Below, one piece after another: positions 1 through 9,500 of a DNA stretch of 64,000 bases. The notes beneath the pieces were generated by a model, which saw only the letters and a list, made by a program, of their open reading frames with translations, had not been told where the DNA came from and made no database searches. A program made the translations under genes and the position numbers. Within the stretch, counting starts at the first letter, position 1; every line of letters starts with the position of its first letter. Location: the NCBI GenBank assembly GCA_900317855.1, contig ONIG01000012.1, forward strand, positions 1 to 64,000, given 5' to 3'. This stretch comes from an uncultured Eubacteriales bacterium. Lineage in GTDB: Bacteria; Bacillota; Clostridia; Oscillospirales; Oscillospiraceae.

Positions 1-393
1 GCAATAACCAACACTTACATTTTGGGAAAAGAATTTAAAGTTAATATTGACTTTCATATCTATCGCCCCTCATCTCCGTGACCATGCTGGCCGATATTTT
101 CCGAAAGCATTCCTGCACCATGAAAAAATCGACACCTGTGGCATTCTCTGCACGCGGCCGTCGCCGCTGCTGCGGCGAAAATGGTATGCGATACCATCAG
201 AATACCCGGCGGCGCGCGGCCTGTCAAGCGTTTTGCGCTGTGCGGCGCAAAACACTGGCGGAAACATACGCTGCTTGCAGCAGCGGCTCGGTTGTGCGGA
301 AAAGGGGGGCGGCTGCCGCGGGGAGGCACGGAGCGTGCTGTGGGGAAAGAGGAAAAGCGAAAAAGGACCTGGCATATGCCAGGTCCTTTTTTC
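1..393. other. Gene-free left edge
   Basis: No convincing gene is seen. Open frames on both strands lack ribosome sites and recognisable protein features. The first 60 bases are clearly AT-richer than the rest of the window. The right end of this stretch is the 3' flank of the tRNA-Arg gene, a common integration site for mobile elements, but no attachment repeat or integrase is visible inside the window. Confidence 0.5.
361..390. terminator. Terminator of tRNA-Arg
   Basis: A perfect palindrome at 365-386 (11-bp arms) is flanked by A residues on the left and T residues on the right, so it can end transcription in either direction. It sits directly downstream of the minus-strand tRNA gene. Confidence 0.8.
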
Positions 394-470
394 TGGCACC
401 CCCGGCTGGATTCGAACCAGTGGCCTGCCGCTTAGGAGGCGGCCGCTCTATCCAACTGAGCTACGGGGGC
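394..470 (-). tRNA. tRNA-Arg (anticodon CCU)
   Basis: Read on the minus strand, a complete cloverleaf is present. The acceptor arm GCCCCCG pairs with CGGGGGT (one G-U pair at the end). The D arm is GCTC...GAGC, the anticodon stem is GCCGC/GCGGC with loop CTCCTAA, and the T arm has loop TTCGAAT. Anticodon CCU reads the Arg codon AGG. The 3' CCA is encoded (394-396). AGG is rare in this GC-rich genome, so this is a minor arginine tRNA. Confidence 0.95.
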
Positions 471-554
471 ACAACAGCGCTATTTTAGCGCAAAGGGCGG
501 CGGGTGTCAATGACCGGCGCGGAAACGGGGCGGCGCGGCGGGGCAGGGGCGCGG

Positions 555-583
555 TTGCGCGCGGCGGGGAATCATGGTATGAT
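555..583 (+). promoter_or_regulatory. Sigma-A-type promoter of the MATE gene
   Basis: TTGCGC (555-560), a 17-bp spacer and TATGAT (578-583) lie 28 bases before the start codon, followed by the ribosome site AAAGGAGG. Confidence 0.65.
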
Positions 584-611
584 AAACGGACTGCGCAAAG
601 GAGGTAGCCCC

Positions 612-2003
612 ATGCGTCTCATCCGCGAGGAAAAAGCCTTCATCCGGGAGGCCGTTTTGCTCATGCTCCCGATGATTTTGCAAAATTTCGTGACGTTTTC
701 CATGTCCATGGCCGACACGTTCATGGTCGGCGTGCTCGGCGAGACGGCGCTCGCCGCCGTGACGATGGCCAACAGTCCGTTTTACGTCATGCAGCTGATG
801 ATCTTCGGCGTGCAGAGCGGCATGAGCGTGCTCGTGGCGCAGTACCACGGCCGCGGCGACCAGGAGGCCATCAACCGCGTGATGGGCATCGCGTTCGGTG
901 TGTCCGTGACGATCACGGGTCTGCTCGCCATCACGGCGTTCTGCATCCCGGAGCAGATCATGCGCGTGCTCACCAACAATGCCGACCTCGTCGCGCCCGG
1001 CGCGGCGTACACGCGCTACGTCGGCTTTTCGTACTTCTTCTCCGCCATCAGCGGCGTGTACATCGCCGCCCAGCGCAGCACGGAAAATCCCCGCCTCGGC
1101 GCGGTGCTGCTCACCGTGTCCGGCGCACTGAACATCTTCCTCAACTGGGTGCTCATCTACGGCAAGCTCGGCGCGCCCGGGCTTGGCTGCGCGGGCGCGG
1201 CCGTCGCCACGCTCATCAGCCGCGCGTTTGAGGTCGCGGTGCTGTGCGTGTATGCCGGTGTCAGCCGCCGGCTGCCGCTCATGCCGCGCGCGCTGCTGCA
1301 CCCCGGCCGCGTGATCGCAAAGGACTTTGCCAAGTACGCCCTGCCTGTCGTGTGCAACGAGTGTTTGTGGTCACTCGCGTTTTCGCTCTACACGGTCATT
1401 ATGGGGCACATGGCGGACAACACGCCCATCCTCTCGGCCTACACCATCGCCGGGAACCTGCAGCGCATGATGACTCCGGCGTCGTTCGCCGCGGGCGGCG
1501 CGGCCGCCGTGCTCATCGGGCGGGAGATCGGCCGCGGCAACCGCGATCAGGTGCAGCGCAAGGCGTGGGTGCTCGACGCTCTGGCGCTGGCCGTCGGCCT
1601 TGTGTGCATGGGCATGATCGCGCTCGTGCGCAACGTGCTGCTGCGGCCGTACATCCTGCCGCTGATGCACATGGAGGGCGCGGCGTGCGACATTGCGATG
1701 TATATGATGGGGATCCTGATGCTCGTGCAGCCGGTGTCGAGCGTGAGCCTGACGAACATCGTCGGCGTGCTGCGCGGCGGCGGCGACGTGCGCTATGCGA
1801 TGCTGTGCGACGTCGGGCCGCTGTATGCGGTGTGCCTGCCGCTGGCGGCGCTCGCGGCGCTGGTGTGGAAGCTCGACATCCGGTATGTGTACCCGCTCAT
1901 GTCCATCGACGTGATCGTGCAGATCTTTCTGTGTCTGCCGCGGCTGCGCTCCGGCAAATGGATCCACGACGTGACCCGCAGCGCGGGAGAGCTGGAGGCG
2001 TGA
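612..2003 (+). CDS. MATE family multidrug/cation efflux transporter
   Basis: A 463-residue membrane protein of about 12 hydrophobic segments, the usual length for MATE exporters, which expel cationic drugs or metabolites using a Na+ or H+ gradient. Two homologous halves are visible. The first carries the family-typical stretch 'MADTFMVGVLGETALAAV' near the N terminus and a following 'VAQYHGRG' loop. The second half repeats this pattern with 'FAAGGAAAVLIGREIGRGN'. The frame is open further upstream, but ATG 612 is chosen because AAAGGAGG lies 7 bases before it and a promoter overlaps the upstream part. It stands alone; a 111-bp tandem repeat follows immediately. Substrate cannot be told from sequence. 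Confidence 0.9.
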   Translation: MRLIREEKAFIREAVLLMLPMILQNFVTFSMSMADTFMVGVLGETALAAVTMANSPFYVMQLMIFGVQSGMSVLVAQYHGRGDQEAINRVMGIAFGVSVTITGLLAITAFCIPEQIMRVLTNNADLVAPGAAYTRYVGFSYFFSAISGVYIAAQRSTENPRLGAVLLTVSGALNIFLNWVLIYGKLGAPGLGCAGAAVATLISRAFEVAVLCVYAGVSRRLPLMPRALLHPGRVIAKDFAKYALPVVCNECLWSLAFSLYTVIMGHMADNTPILSAYTIAGNLQRMMTPASFAAGGAAAVLIGREIGRGNRDQVQRKAWVLDALALAVGLVCMGMIALVRNVLLRPYILPLMHMEGAACDIAMYMMGILMLVQPVSSVSLTNIVGVLRGGGDVRYAMLCDVGPLYAVCLPLAALAALVWKLDIRYVYPLMSIDVIVQIFLCLPRLRSGKWIHDVTRSAGELEA

Positions 2004-2340
2004 CGGGGGCATCGCCTTGCGGCGATGCAGACATCTCATCCGAGGCGGGCCTTGCCCCCTCGGGCTCCCCTGCGGCGGAAATGGCTTTGAAATGAGACCA
2101 TTCTCTCGGCAAGGAGAAGGCGTTGCCTTGCGGCGATGCAAACATCTCATCCGAGGCGGGCCTTGCCCCCTCGGGCTCCCCTGCGGCGGAAATGGCTTTG
2201 AAATGAGACCATTCTCTTGGCAAGCAGAAGGCATTGCCTTGCGGCGATGCAAAGATCTCATCCGAGGCGGGCCTTGCCCCCTCGGGCTCCCCTGCGGCGC
2301 AAATGGCTTTGAAATGAGACCATTCTCTCGGCAAGCAGCA
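2004..2340 (+). repeat. Tandem repeat, three copies of a 111-bp unit
   Basis: Three near-identical units follow the MATE stop codon. The marker GGCGATGCA recurs at 2021, 2132 and 2243, giving a 111-bp period. Each unit begins with a hairpin (first copy 2009-2016 pairs with 2021-2028). Each also contains the GC-rich core CGGGCCTTGCCCCCTCGGGC, which recurs elsewhere in the window near 21130 (inverted) and 26430. The copies differ at only a few bases. It looks like a small non-coding interspersed element amplified in tandem. Confidence 0.85.
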
Positions 2341-2385
2341 GCGCGCATCCCTGCGCAAAGCTGTAAAATCAATGCCCGAATATGC

Positions 2386-2413
2386 GAAAAAGGCTCGCCC
2401 AATCGGGCGAGCC
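2386..2413 (-). terminator. Terminator of rpmB
   Basis: The hairpin GGCTCGCCC (2392-2400) / GGGCGAGCC (2405-2413) is followed on the minus strand by a T run (complement of 2387-2391). Confidence 0.8.
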
Positions 2414-2436
2414 TTGTTCGGTGCAATCATTGCAAT

Positions 2437-2625
2437 TCACACAGCGCGGGTGACCTTGCCGCTGCGGAGGCAGCGGGTGCATGCGTAGACGTGCTGGGGT
2501 TTGCCGTCCACGATGGCCTTGACGCGCTTCACATTGGGTTTCCAAGTGCGGTTCGAGCGGCGGTGAGAGTGGCTCACTTTGATGCCGAAGCTCAAGCCCT
2601 TGTCGCAAAACTGACATTTTGCCAT
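2437..2625 (-). CDS. rpmB: 50S ribosomal protein L28
   Basis: A 62-residue basic protein matching L28 of the large ribosomal subunit. It opens with MAKCQFCDKGLSFGIKVSHS, the typical zinc-ribbon form of L28. It has CQFC near the N terminus and CTRC near the C terminus, and the family pattern 'SHSHRRSNRTWKPNVK'. Four cysteines are kept, so this is the zinc-binding version. The start at 2625 is supported by GGAGGTG 8-9 bases upstream. It is a single gene with its own promoter and terminator, transcribed divergently from hprK. Confidence 0.97.
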   Translation of the reverse strand: MAKCQFCDKGLSFGIKVSHSHRRSNRTWKPNVKRVKAIVDGKPQHVYACTRCLRSGKVTRAV

Positions 2626-2671
2626 TGGTTGAAGCACCTCCTTCTCTATTGTCTGCGAGAACAGCTTTCTC

Positions 2672-2700
2672 ATAATAGCAGAAACACCGGCCGATTGCAA
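2672..2700 (-). promoter_or_regulatory. Promoter of rpmB
   Basis: On the minus strand TTGCAA (2700-2695), a 17-bp spacer and TATTAT (2677-2672) precede the rpmB start by about 46 bases. Confidence 0.65.
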
Positions 2701-2772
2701 GATGATTTTCACATTTTCTGCGCATTTTCCGTCCGGCGGCCGGAAAAAATGCCCGGCGCGCCGCAAAAGCCG

Positions 2773-2801
2773 TTGCCAAATGCCGCCGCTTTGGGTACAA
2801 T
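2773..2801 (+). promoter_or_regulatory. Promoter of the hprK-dnaE operon
   Basis: TTGCCA (2773-2778), 17-bp spacer, TACAAT (2796-2801), about 85 bases before hprK. No other promoter of comparable quality is seen before dnaE. Confidence 0.6.
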
Positions 2802-2885
2802 GGGATGCGGGGGAGCAGACGCTCCGCCCGGACGAAAAAACTTCGCCGCCGCACCGGCGGCTTTACCGGAAAGGAGGCGCGCACG

Positions 2886-3830
2886 ATGGGCGCACCACAT
2901 TATACCGTCGCGCTGCAGAAGATCGCCGCCGAGCAGGGGCTGACCGTCCTGCACGCGGCCAAAGACTACGCCACGCGCGAGATCCGCACCGCCGACGTCA
3001 ACCGCCCGGGGCTGCAGCTCGCCGGGTTTTACAACTACTTCGACCCCGAGCGGCTGCAGATCATCGGCCGCGTCGAGAGCACGTATCTCGAGACGCTCAC
3101 GCCCGACCAGCGGCGCGAACGCTTTGCGCAGTTCATGCGCTACAACATTATCGGTCTCGTCATCTGCCACGGGATGGACCCGTTTCCCGAGTGCCTGGAG
3201 ATGGCCGAAAAGTACGACCGCAACCTCTTTCTCGTGCGCAAGGACACGTCGGAGTTCATGGCCGACCTCATCGCCTCGCTCTCGAGCTACCTCGCCCCGC
3301 GGCTGACGCAGCACGGCGTGCTCGTCGAGGTGTTCGGCGAGGGTGTGCTCATCACGGGCGACAGCGGCGTCGGCAAGAGCGAGACGGCGCTCGAGCTCAT
3401 CAAGCGCGGCCACCGCCTCGTCGCGGACGACGCCGTGGAGATCAAGCGCATCAACCGCACGACGCTCATGGGCTCCGCGCCCGAGATGATCCGCTACTAC
3501 ATGGAGCTGCGCGGCATCGGCGTGATCGACGCGCGGCAGATCTACGGCGTCGGCGCCGTCAAGCCCGAGACGCGCGTGGATCTCGTCGTGCAGCTCGAGC
3601 CGTGGGAGGACGGCAAGGCCTACGACCGGCTGGGCCTGACGACCGAATACTGCGAGATCCTCAACGTGCGCGTGCCGTGCGTGACGATCCCGGTCGGACC
3701 GGGGCGCAACCTCGCGGTTATCCTCGAGCTGGCCGCCATGAACAACCGCCAGAAGGGCATGGGCTACAACGCGGCGCAGAAGCTCGCCGATGAGCACGAC
3801 CGCGGCATCGACCTCGGCATCGGGTTCTGA
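2886..3830 (+). CDS. hprK: HPr kinase/phosphorylase
   Basis: A 314-residue cytoplasmic enzyme that phosphorylates and dephosphorylates Ser-46 of HPr (and Crh), the switch of carbon catabolite repression in Firmicutes. The Walker A loop LITGDSGVGKS lies about residue 158. The family signature follows in 'GIGVIDARQIYGVGAVKP'. The early 'CHGMDPFPE' and 'RKDTSEFM' blocks of the N-terminal domain are also present. The length is normal. ATG 2886 is chosen because GGAGGCGCGC precedes it. It leads an operon with murB (21-bp gap), rapZ, whiA and dnaE, an arrangement common in Clostridia. Confidence 0.97.
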   Translation: MGAPHYTVALQKIAAEQGLTVLHAAKDYATREIRTADVNRPGLQLAGFYNYFDPERLQIIGRVESTYLETLTPDQRRERFAQFMRYNIIGLVICHGMDPFPECLEMAEKYDRNLFLVRKDTSEFMADLIASLSSYLAPRLTQHGVLVEVFGEGVLITGDSGVGKSETALELIKRGHRLVADDAVEIKRINRTTLMGSAPEMIRYYMELRGIGVIDARQIYGVGAVKPETRVDLVVQLEPWEDGKAYDRLGLTTEYCEILNVRVPCVTIPVGPGRNLAVILELAAMNNRQKGMGYNAAQKLADEHDRGIDLGIGF

Positions 3831-3851
3831 CCCGGAAAGGAACAGGAAGTT

Positions 3852-4769
3852 ATGACGAATCTGGACCCCATCGTCCGCGCGCTGCGCGAGCAGCTGCCGG
3901 AGCTGGAGCTTTTGGAATACGAACCGATGCGCGCGCACTGCTCGTTTCGCATCGGCGGGCCGGCGCGCGCGCTCGTGCGCCCCGCGTCCGCGGAGGAGAC
4001 GGCGGCCGTCTGCCGCATCGTGAGAGACGGCGGCGCGCAGCCGCTCATCATCGGCAACGGCACGAACCTGCTGATCACCGACGGCGATGTTGACCGCATC
4101 GTCGTGCAGATGGGCGAGCGCATGGCGGATGTGGAGCGCGCGGACGCGACGCACCTGCGCGCGGGCGCGGGCATCCCGCTCGCGCGGCTGGCGCAGGCGG
4201 CGCTGGGCTATGGGCTCGCGGGGCTGGAATTTGCCCACGGTATCCCCGGCTCGCTGGGCGGCGCGGTGTCGATGAACGCGGGCGCTTACGGCGGCGAGAT
4301 GAAGGACGTCGTGGTATCGACGCGCTATCTCGACCACGACCTGACCCTGCGCGAGGCCGTGGGCGCGGAGCACGATTTCGGCTACCGGCACAGTGTCTTT
4401 TCCGACACGGACTGCGTCGTGCTCGGCAGCACGCTCGCGCTCACGCCGGGCGACCCGGAGGAGATCCGGGCGCGCATGATGGATCTGAGCGAGCGCCGCC
4501 GCAGCCGCCAGCCGCTCGACCTGCCGAGCGCGGGCAGCACGTTCAAGCGCCCTGTTGGGGGTTATGCCGCCGCGCTCATCGACCAGGCGGGCCTCAAGGG
4601 CTATGCCGTCGGCGGCGCGCAGGTGAGCGAGAAACACGCGGGCTTCGTCGTCAACCGCGGCGGGGCCACGTTTGACGATGTGCTGCGGCTCATGGACCAC
4701 ATCCGCAGCGAGGTACTGCGCACGTCCGGCGTGGAACTGGAGCCGGAAGTGAAGATCATCCGGGGGTGA
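3852..4769 (+). CDS. murB: UDP-N-acetylenolpyruvoylglucosamine reductase
   Basis: A 305-residue FAD enzyme that reduces UDP-GlcNAc-enolpyruvate to UDP-MurNAc with NADPH, the second committed step of peptidoglycan precursor synthesis in the cytoplasm. The FAD-binding 'IIGNGTNLLITDG' and 'GIPGSLGGAVSMNAGAYG' blocks are visible. So is the C-terminal domain with 'LDLPSAGSTFKRP', which holds the catalytic serine, and 'KHAGFVVNRGGAT'. The length fits the shorter type II (Gram-positive) MurB. The gene is tightly packed: 21 bases after hprK and 4 before rapZ. Confidence 0.97.
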   Translation: MTNLDPIVRALREQLPELELLEYEPMRAHCSFRIGGPARALVRPASAEETAAVCRIVRDGGAQPLIIGNGTNLLITDGDVDRIVVQMGERMADVERADATHLRAGAGIPLARLAQAALGYGLAGLEFAHGIPGSLGGAVSMNAGAYGGEMKDVVVSTRYLDHDLTLREAVGAEHDFGYRHSVFSDTDCVVLGSTLALTPGDPEEIRARMMDLSERRRSRQPLDLPSAGSTFKRPVGGYAAALIDQAGLKGYAVGGAQVSEKHAGFVVNRGGATFDDVLRLMDHIRSEVLRTSGVELEPEVKIIRG

Positions 4770-4773
4770 CGGG

Positions 4774-5640
4774 ATGGAATTTCTGATTGTATCGGGCCTG
4801 TCCGGCGGCGGCAAGAGCCGCGCGGCCGACGTGCTGGAGGATCTGGACTTTTACTGCGTGGACAACATGCCAACGGCACTGCTGACGAAGTTTGCCGAGC
4901 TCTGCCTTGCCACGCGCGGCCGGTATGAAAAGGTCGCGCTCGTGACGGACATCCGCAGCCAGGAGAGCTTTTCCGAGCTTTTTGCCGCGCTCGGGGAGCT
5001 GGCAAACATGGGCGTGGACTACCGTATTCTGTTCGTCGAGGCGTCGGAGAGCGCCATCGTGCGCCGCTACAAGGAGTCGCGCCGGCCGCACCCGCTGCAG
5101 GCCGAGAGCGGCTGCTCCCTGCCCGAGGCCGTGCGCCGCGAGAGCGAGCTGCTCGCCCCCGTGCGCGAGCGCGCAGACTTCGTCATCAACACGACGGGCC
5201 TCACGCTCGCCATGCTGCAAAAGCGCATCTGCGAGTATTTTGCCGACGGGGGCACCCGGCGTGACATTCTCATCAACGTCGTGTCCTTCGGCTTCAAGTA
5301 CGGCATCCCGATCGACGCCGACCTCGTGTTCGACGTGCGCTTCCTGCCGAACCCGTTTTATGTGGAAAAGCTCCGCCCCCTGAGCGGCATGGACGCCGAG
5401 GTGCAGGAATACGTCCTGCGCAGCGACGTGGCGAAAAATTTCCTCACGAAGCTCACCGACATGATCGACTTTCTCCTGCCGCAGTACGCCGCCGAGGGGC
5501 GCTACGCGCTGACCATCGGCATCGGCTGCACCGGCGGGCAGCACCGCAGCGTGGCCGTGGCCAAGGCGCTGACGGATTACCTCGCCGCGCGCGACGCCAA
5601 CGTCCGCCTGCGCAACCGGGACTTTCCCAGGACGACCTGA
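4774..5640 (+). CDS. rapZ: RapZ/YvcJ family nucleotide-binding protein
   Basis: A 288-residue P-loop protein. The Walker A is at the very N terminus (IVSGLSGGGKS, residues 5-15). The C-terminal half shows the family blocks 'VVSFGFKYGIPIDADLVFDV' and 'RFLPNPFYV', then 'IGIGCTGGQHRSVAVA'. In Enterobacteria RapZ is an adapter that presents an sRNA to RNase E; in Bacillus the homologue YvcJ is a GTPase/ATPase linked to competence, with a less clear role. The start is ATG 4774, 4 bases after murB. In many Firmicutes yvcK lies between this gene and whiA; here whiA follows after 12 bases with no yvcK. Confidence 0.95.
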   Translation: MEFLIVSGLSGGGKSRAADVLEDLDFYCVDNMPTALLTKFAELCLATRGRYEKVALVTDIRSQESFSELFAALGELANMGVDYRILFVEASESAIVRRYKESRRPHPLQAESGCSLPEAVRRESELLAPVRERADFVINTTGLTLAMLQKRICEYFADGGTRRDILINVVSFGFKYGIPIDADLVFDVRFLPNPFYVEKLRPLSGMDAEVQEYVLRSDVAKNFLTKLTDMIDFLLPQYAAEGRYALTIGIGCTGGQHRSVAVAKALTDYLAARDANVRLRNRDFPRTT

Positions 5641-5652
5641 CGGAGGCGCGCC

Positions 5653-6552
5653 ATGTCCTTTGCATCCGATGTGAAAAACGAGCTGTGCCGCGTGCCGATC
5701 GGCCGGCACTGCTGCGCCGTGGCCGAGGCCTACGGTGTGCTGCTGTACTGCCACACGTTCACGACGTGGGAGATCCGCATCGTCACGGCGTGCGGCGCCT
5801 TCGCCGAGCGGCTGCCGAAGCTGTTTCGCCGCGCGTTCGGCGCGCACTTTGCCCTGCCGGCCGAGGAAAAGACCGGCGGCCGCCATGTGCTGACCATCAC
5901 CGACCACGCCGCCATCGAGACGGTGTTCGCCGCCTTCGGCGCGGACCTCTCGCGCACGGTCGCGCACCACATTAACCTCGCCGTGCTGGAAAACGACTGC
6001 TGCCGGGCGTCGTTCCTGCGGGGGGCGTTTCTCGCGGGCGGCAGCGTCACCGACCCGAGCAAGAACTACCACCTCGAGCTCATCACGGCGCACGCGAGCG
6101 TCAGCCGCGAGACGGCCGCCCTGCTCACGGAGCTGGGCTTTGCCGCGCGCAGCATCGACCGCGGCGCCAACACCGTGCTCTATTTTAAAAAGTCCGAGGC
6201 CATCGAGGACTTCCTGACCAAGATCGGCGCGCCCTGCGCCGCCATGGACATCATGTCCGCCAAGGTGGAGAAGTCCATGAACAACACCATCAACCGCAAG
6301 GTCAACTGCGACACTGCCAACGCCGACAAGGTCGTCGCCGCGGCGCAGGAGCAGATCGACGCCATCCGCCGCATCGAGCGCGACTACGGGCTCGACGTGC
6401 TGCCGGAAAAGCTGCAGAGCGCGGCGCTGCTGCGCATTGCCAATCCCGAGGCCAGCCTGGCCGACCTCGCCACGCTCTCGTATCCGCCGGTGACGAAGAG
6501 CTGCCTGAACTACCGGCTGAAAAAACTCATGGAATTTCACATGGACGACTGA
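5653..6552 (+). CDS. whiA: DNA-binding protein WhiA
   Basis: A 299-residue protein with a LAGLIDADG-type homing-endonuclease-like fold followed by a helix-turn-helix. 'FLRGAFLAGGSVTDPSKNYH' (about residues 118-137) is the degenerate LAGLIDADG core. The C-terminal 'LADLATLSYPPVTKSCLNYR' block is the HTH. WhiA is a transcription factor for sporulation septation in Streptomyces. In Bacillus it is a nucleoid-associated protein affecting cell division and chromosome segregation. The Shine-Dalgarno GACGGAGG supports the start. It lies between rapZ and dnaE in the same operon. Confidence 0.96.
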   Translation: MSFASDVKNELCRVPIGRHCCAVAEAYGVLLYCHTFTTWEIRIVTACGAFAERLPKLFRRAFGAHFALPAEEKTGGRHVLTITDHAAIETVFAAFGADLSRTVAHHINLAVLENDCCRASFLRGAFLAGGSVTDPSKNYHLELITAHASVSRETAALLTELGFAARSIDRGANTVLYFKKSEAIEDFLTKIGAPCAAMDIMSAKVEKSMNNTINRKVNCDTANADKVVAAAQEQIDAIRRIERDYGLDVLPEKLQSAALLRIANPEASLADLATLSYPPVTKSCLNYRLKKLMEFHMDD

Positions 6553-6564
6553 AAGGAACGCACG

Positions 6565-9500
6565 ATGGGGTTTGCACACCTGCACGTACATAGTGAATAC
6601 AGCCTGCTCGACGGCGCGTGCCGCATCGGGCCGCTCATCGAGCGCGCCAAGGAGCTGGGCCAGACCGCGCTGGCGATCACCGACCACGGTGTCATGTACG
6701 GCGCGGTCGCTTTTTACAAGGCGGCGGTCGCTGCCGGCATCCGGCCGATCATCGGCTGCGAGGTCTATGTCGCCCCGCGCGGCATGACCGACCGCGTCCA
6801 CGGCGTGGACGATGCCTACACGCACCTGATCCTGCTCTGCCGCGACGAGACGGGCTACCACAACCTGTGCTATCTCGTGTCGGCCGCGTTCGAGCGCGGG
6901 TTTTACGGCAAGCCGCGCATCGACTGGCCGCTGCTGCACAAACATGCAGACGGCCTCATCTGCCTGAGCGGCTGCGTGGCGGGCGACATTCCGCGCGCGG
7001 TGCTGCGGGGAGATTATGAGGCGGCCAAGGCACGCGCCGAGGAGCTGCAGGAGCTCTTCGGCGAGGGGAACTTCTACCTTGAGCTGCAGAACCACCACAT
7101 GACCGACGAGGCGCGCGTGCGCGCGGCGCTGCTGCGCATCCACCGCGAGACGGGCATCCCCCTCGCGGCGACGAACGACGTACACTATATTAAAAAGCAG
7201 GACGCTTACGATCAGGACGTGCTGCTGTGCATCCAGACCGGGCAGACGCTCGACAGCCCGGACCGCCTGCGCTTCCCGAACGACGAGTTTTACCTCAAGA
7301 GCGAGGCCGAGATGCGCGCGCTCTTTGACGAATACCCCGACGCGGTGGAAAACACGCAGCGCATCGCTGACCGCTGCCAATTTGACTTCACGTTCGGCCA
7401 CTACCACCTGCCGCGCTTTCTGCTGCCGGAGGGGGAGACGGACGCGGACGCCTATCTCACGAAGCTGTGCGCGCGCGGCTTTGCCAAACGCTACGGCGAC
7501 CGGCCGGAGGTGCGAAAGCGGCTGGACTATGAGCTGAACATGATCCGGCGCATGGGCTTTGTGGACTACTTTCTCATCGTGAGCGATTTCATCGGCTACG
7601 CCAAGGCCCAGCACATCCCCGTCGGGCCGGGGCGCGGGAGCGCGGCCGGCAGCGTCGTGTCCTACTGCCTCGGCATCACGGACGTGGACCCCGTGCAGTA
7701 TAACCTCTACTTTGAGCGCTTTCTCAACCCCGAGCGCGTGAGCATGCCGGATATCGACGTGGACTTCTGCGTGCAGCGGCGCGGGGAAGTGATCGACTAC
7801 GTCATCCGCAAATACGGCGCCGACCACGTGGCGCAGATCGTTACCTTCGGCACCATGGCCGCGCGCGCGGCCATCCGCGACGTCGGCAGGGTCATGAACA
7901 TGACCTACGCCGAGGTAGACGCCGTGGCCAAGGCCATCCCCGGCGGCATCAACACCACGCTCGACGAGGCGCTGCGCGACTCGCCGACGCTGCGCGCCAT
8001 GTACGACGGGGACGACCGGCTGCACCAGCTCATCGACACGGCCCGCGCCATCGAGGGCATGCCGCGCCACGCGTCCACGCACGCGGCGGGCGTGGTCATC
8101 ACGGAGCAGCCGGTGTACGCCTACGTGCCGCTGGCGAGCAACGACGGCGCGCTCGTGTGCCAGTTCCAGATGACGACGCTCGAAGAGCTGGGGCTGCTGA
8201 AGATGGACTTTCTCGGCCTGCGCAACCTCACCGTGCTCGAGGACGCGGCGCGGCAGGTGCGCCGCCGCGAGCCGGGGTTCCAGGTCGAGCGCATCCCGCT
8301 CGATGACAAGAAAACGTTTGATATGCTCGCCGCCGGGCGCACCGTCGGCGTGTTCCAGCTCGAGAGCGCGGGCATCACGGCCGTGTGCATGGGTCTGCGC
8401 CCGCGCAGCATCGAGGACATCACCGCCGTCATCGCGCTCTACCGCCCCGGGCCGATGGAGAGCATCCCGCGGTTTCTCGCCTGCTCGGCGCACCCGGAGC
8501 GCATTACCTACAAACACCCCCTGCTCGAGCCAATTTTGTCCGTGACCTACGGCTGCATCGTCTATCAGGAGCAGGTCATCGAGATCTTCCGGCAGCTGGC
8601 CGGGTTCTCGCTCGGCCAGGCGGACATGATCCGCCGCGCCATGTCGAAGAAAAAAGAGGCCGTCATCACGGCCGAGCGCGCTGCCTTCGTGCACGGCGAC
8701 CCCGCGCGGAGTATCCCCGGCGCGGTGGCGAGAGGTGTGCCGGAGCAGACCGCCAACGAAATTTACGACGAGATCCTCGCCTTCGCGAGCTACGCCTTCA
8801 ACAAGGCGCACGCGGTGTCCTACGCCATCGTGTCCTACCGCACGGCGTACATGAAGCGCAACTACCCGCACGAATACATGGCGGCGCTGCTGACCTCCGT
8901 GCTCGACAACACGCCGAAGGTCACGGAGTACATCGCCGAGTGCCGCGAGCTGGGCATCCGCCTGCTGCCGCCGGACATCAACGCGTCCGACGCCGACTTC
9001 ACCGTCGAGGGGGGCGACCTGCGCTTCGGCCTCGTGGCCATCAAGGGCGTGGGGCGCGGGCTCATCCAGGCGCTCATGCGCGAGCGGGAGATCGGCGGGC
9101 CGTTCACGGCGTTTGATGAGTTCTGCCGCCGCATGAACGGGCACGACCTCAACCGCCGCGCCGTCGAGAGCCTCATCCGCGCCGGGTGCTTCGACCGCAT
9201 GGGCTATAAGCGCAAGGCGCTCATGCAGTCGGTCGACCGCGTGCTCAATGGCGCCGCGAGCGAGAGCCGCATGAACCTCACCGGCCAGATGAACCTCTTC
9301 AGCGCGCCGGACGACGGGGGCGATCCCGCCGACACGACGCAGCTCGTGCTGCCGGACGTGGAGGAGTTCACGCGCGCGGAGCTCATGGCCATGGAGCGCG
9401 AGACGGCGGGACTCTACCTCACCGGCCACCCGATGGACGACTACCGCGCGCTCGCACAGCAGGCCAAGGCCGCGCCCATGGGCGACATTCTCGCGAGCTT

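Noticed and set aside
47..607. Open frame spanning the left edge and the tRNA-Arg gene
   Set aside because: It runs across the tRNA and its terminator, has no ribosome site, and the composition is not protein-like.
2004..2340. CRISPR array
   Set aside because: The 111-bp units are nearly identical throughout, with no variable spacers between short repeats and no cas genes.
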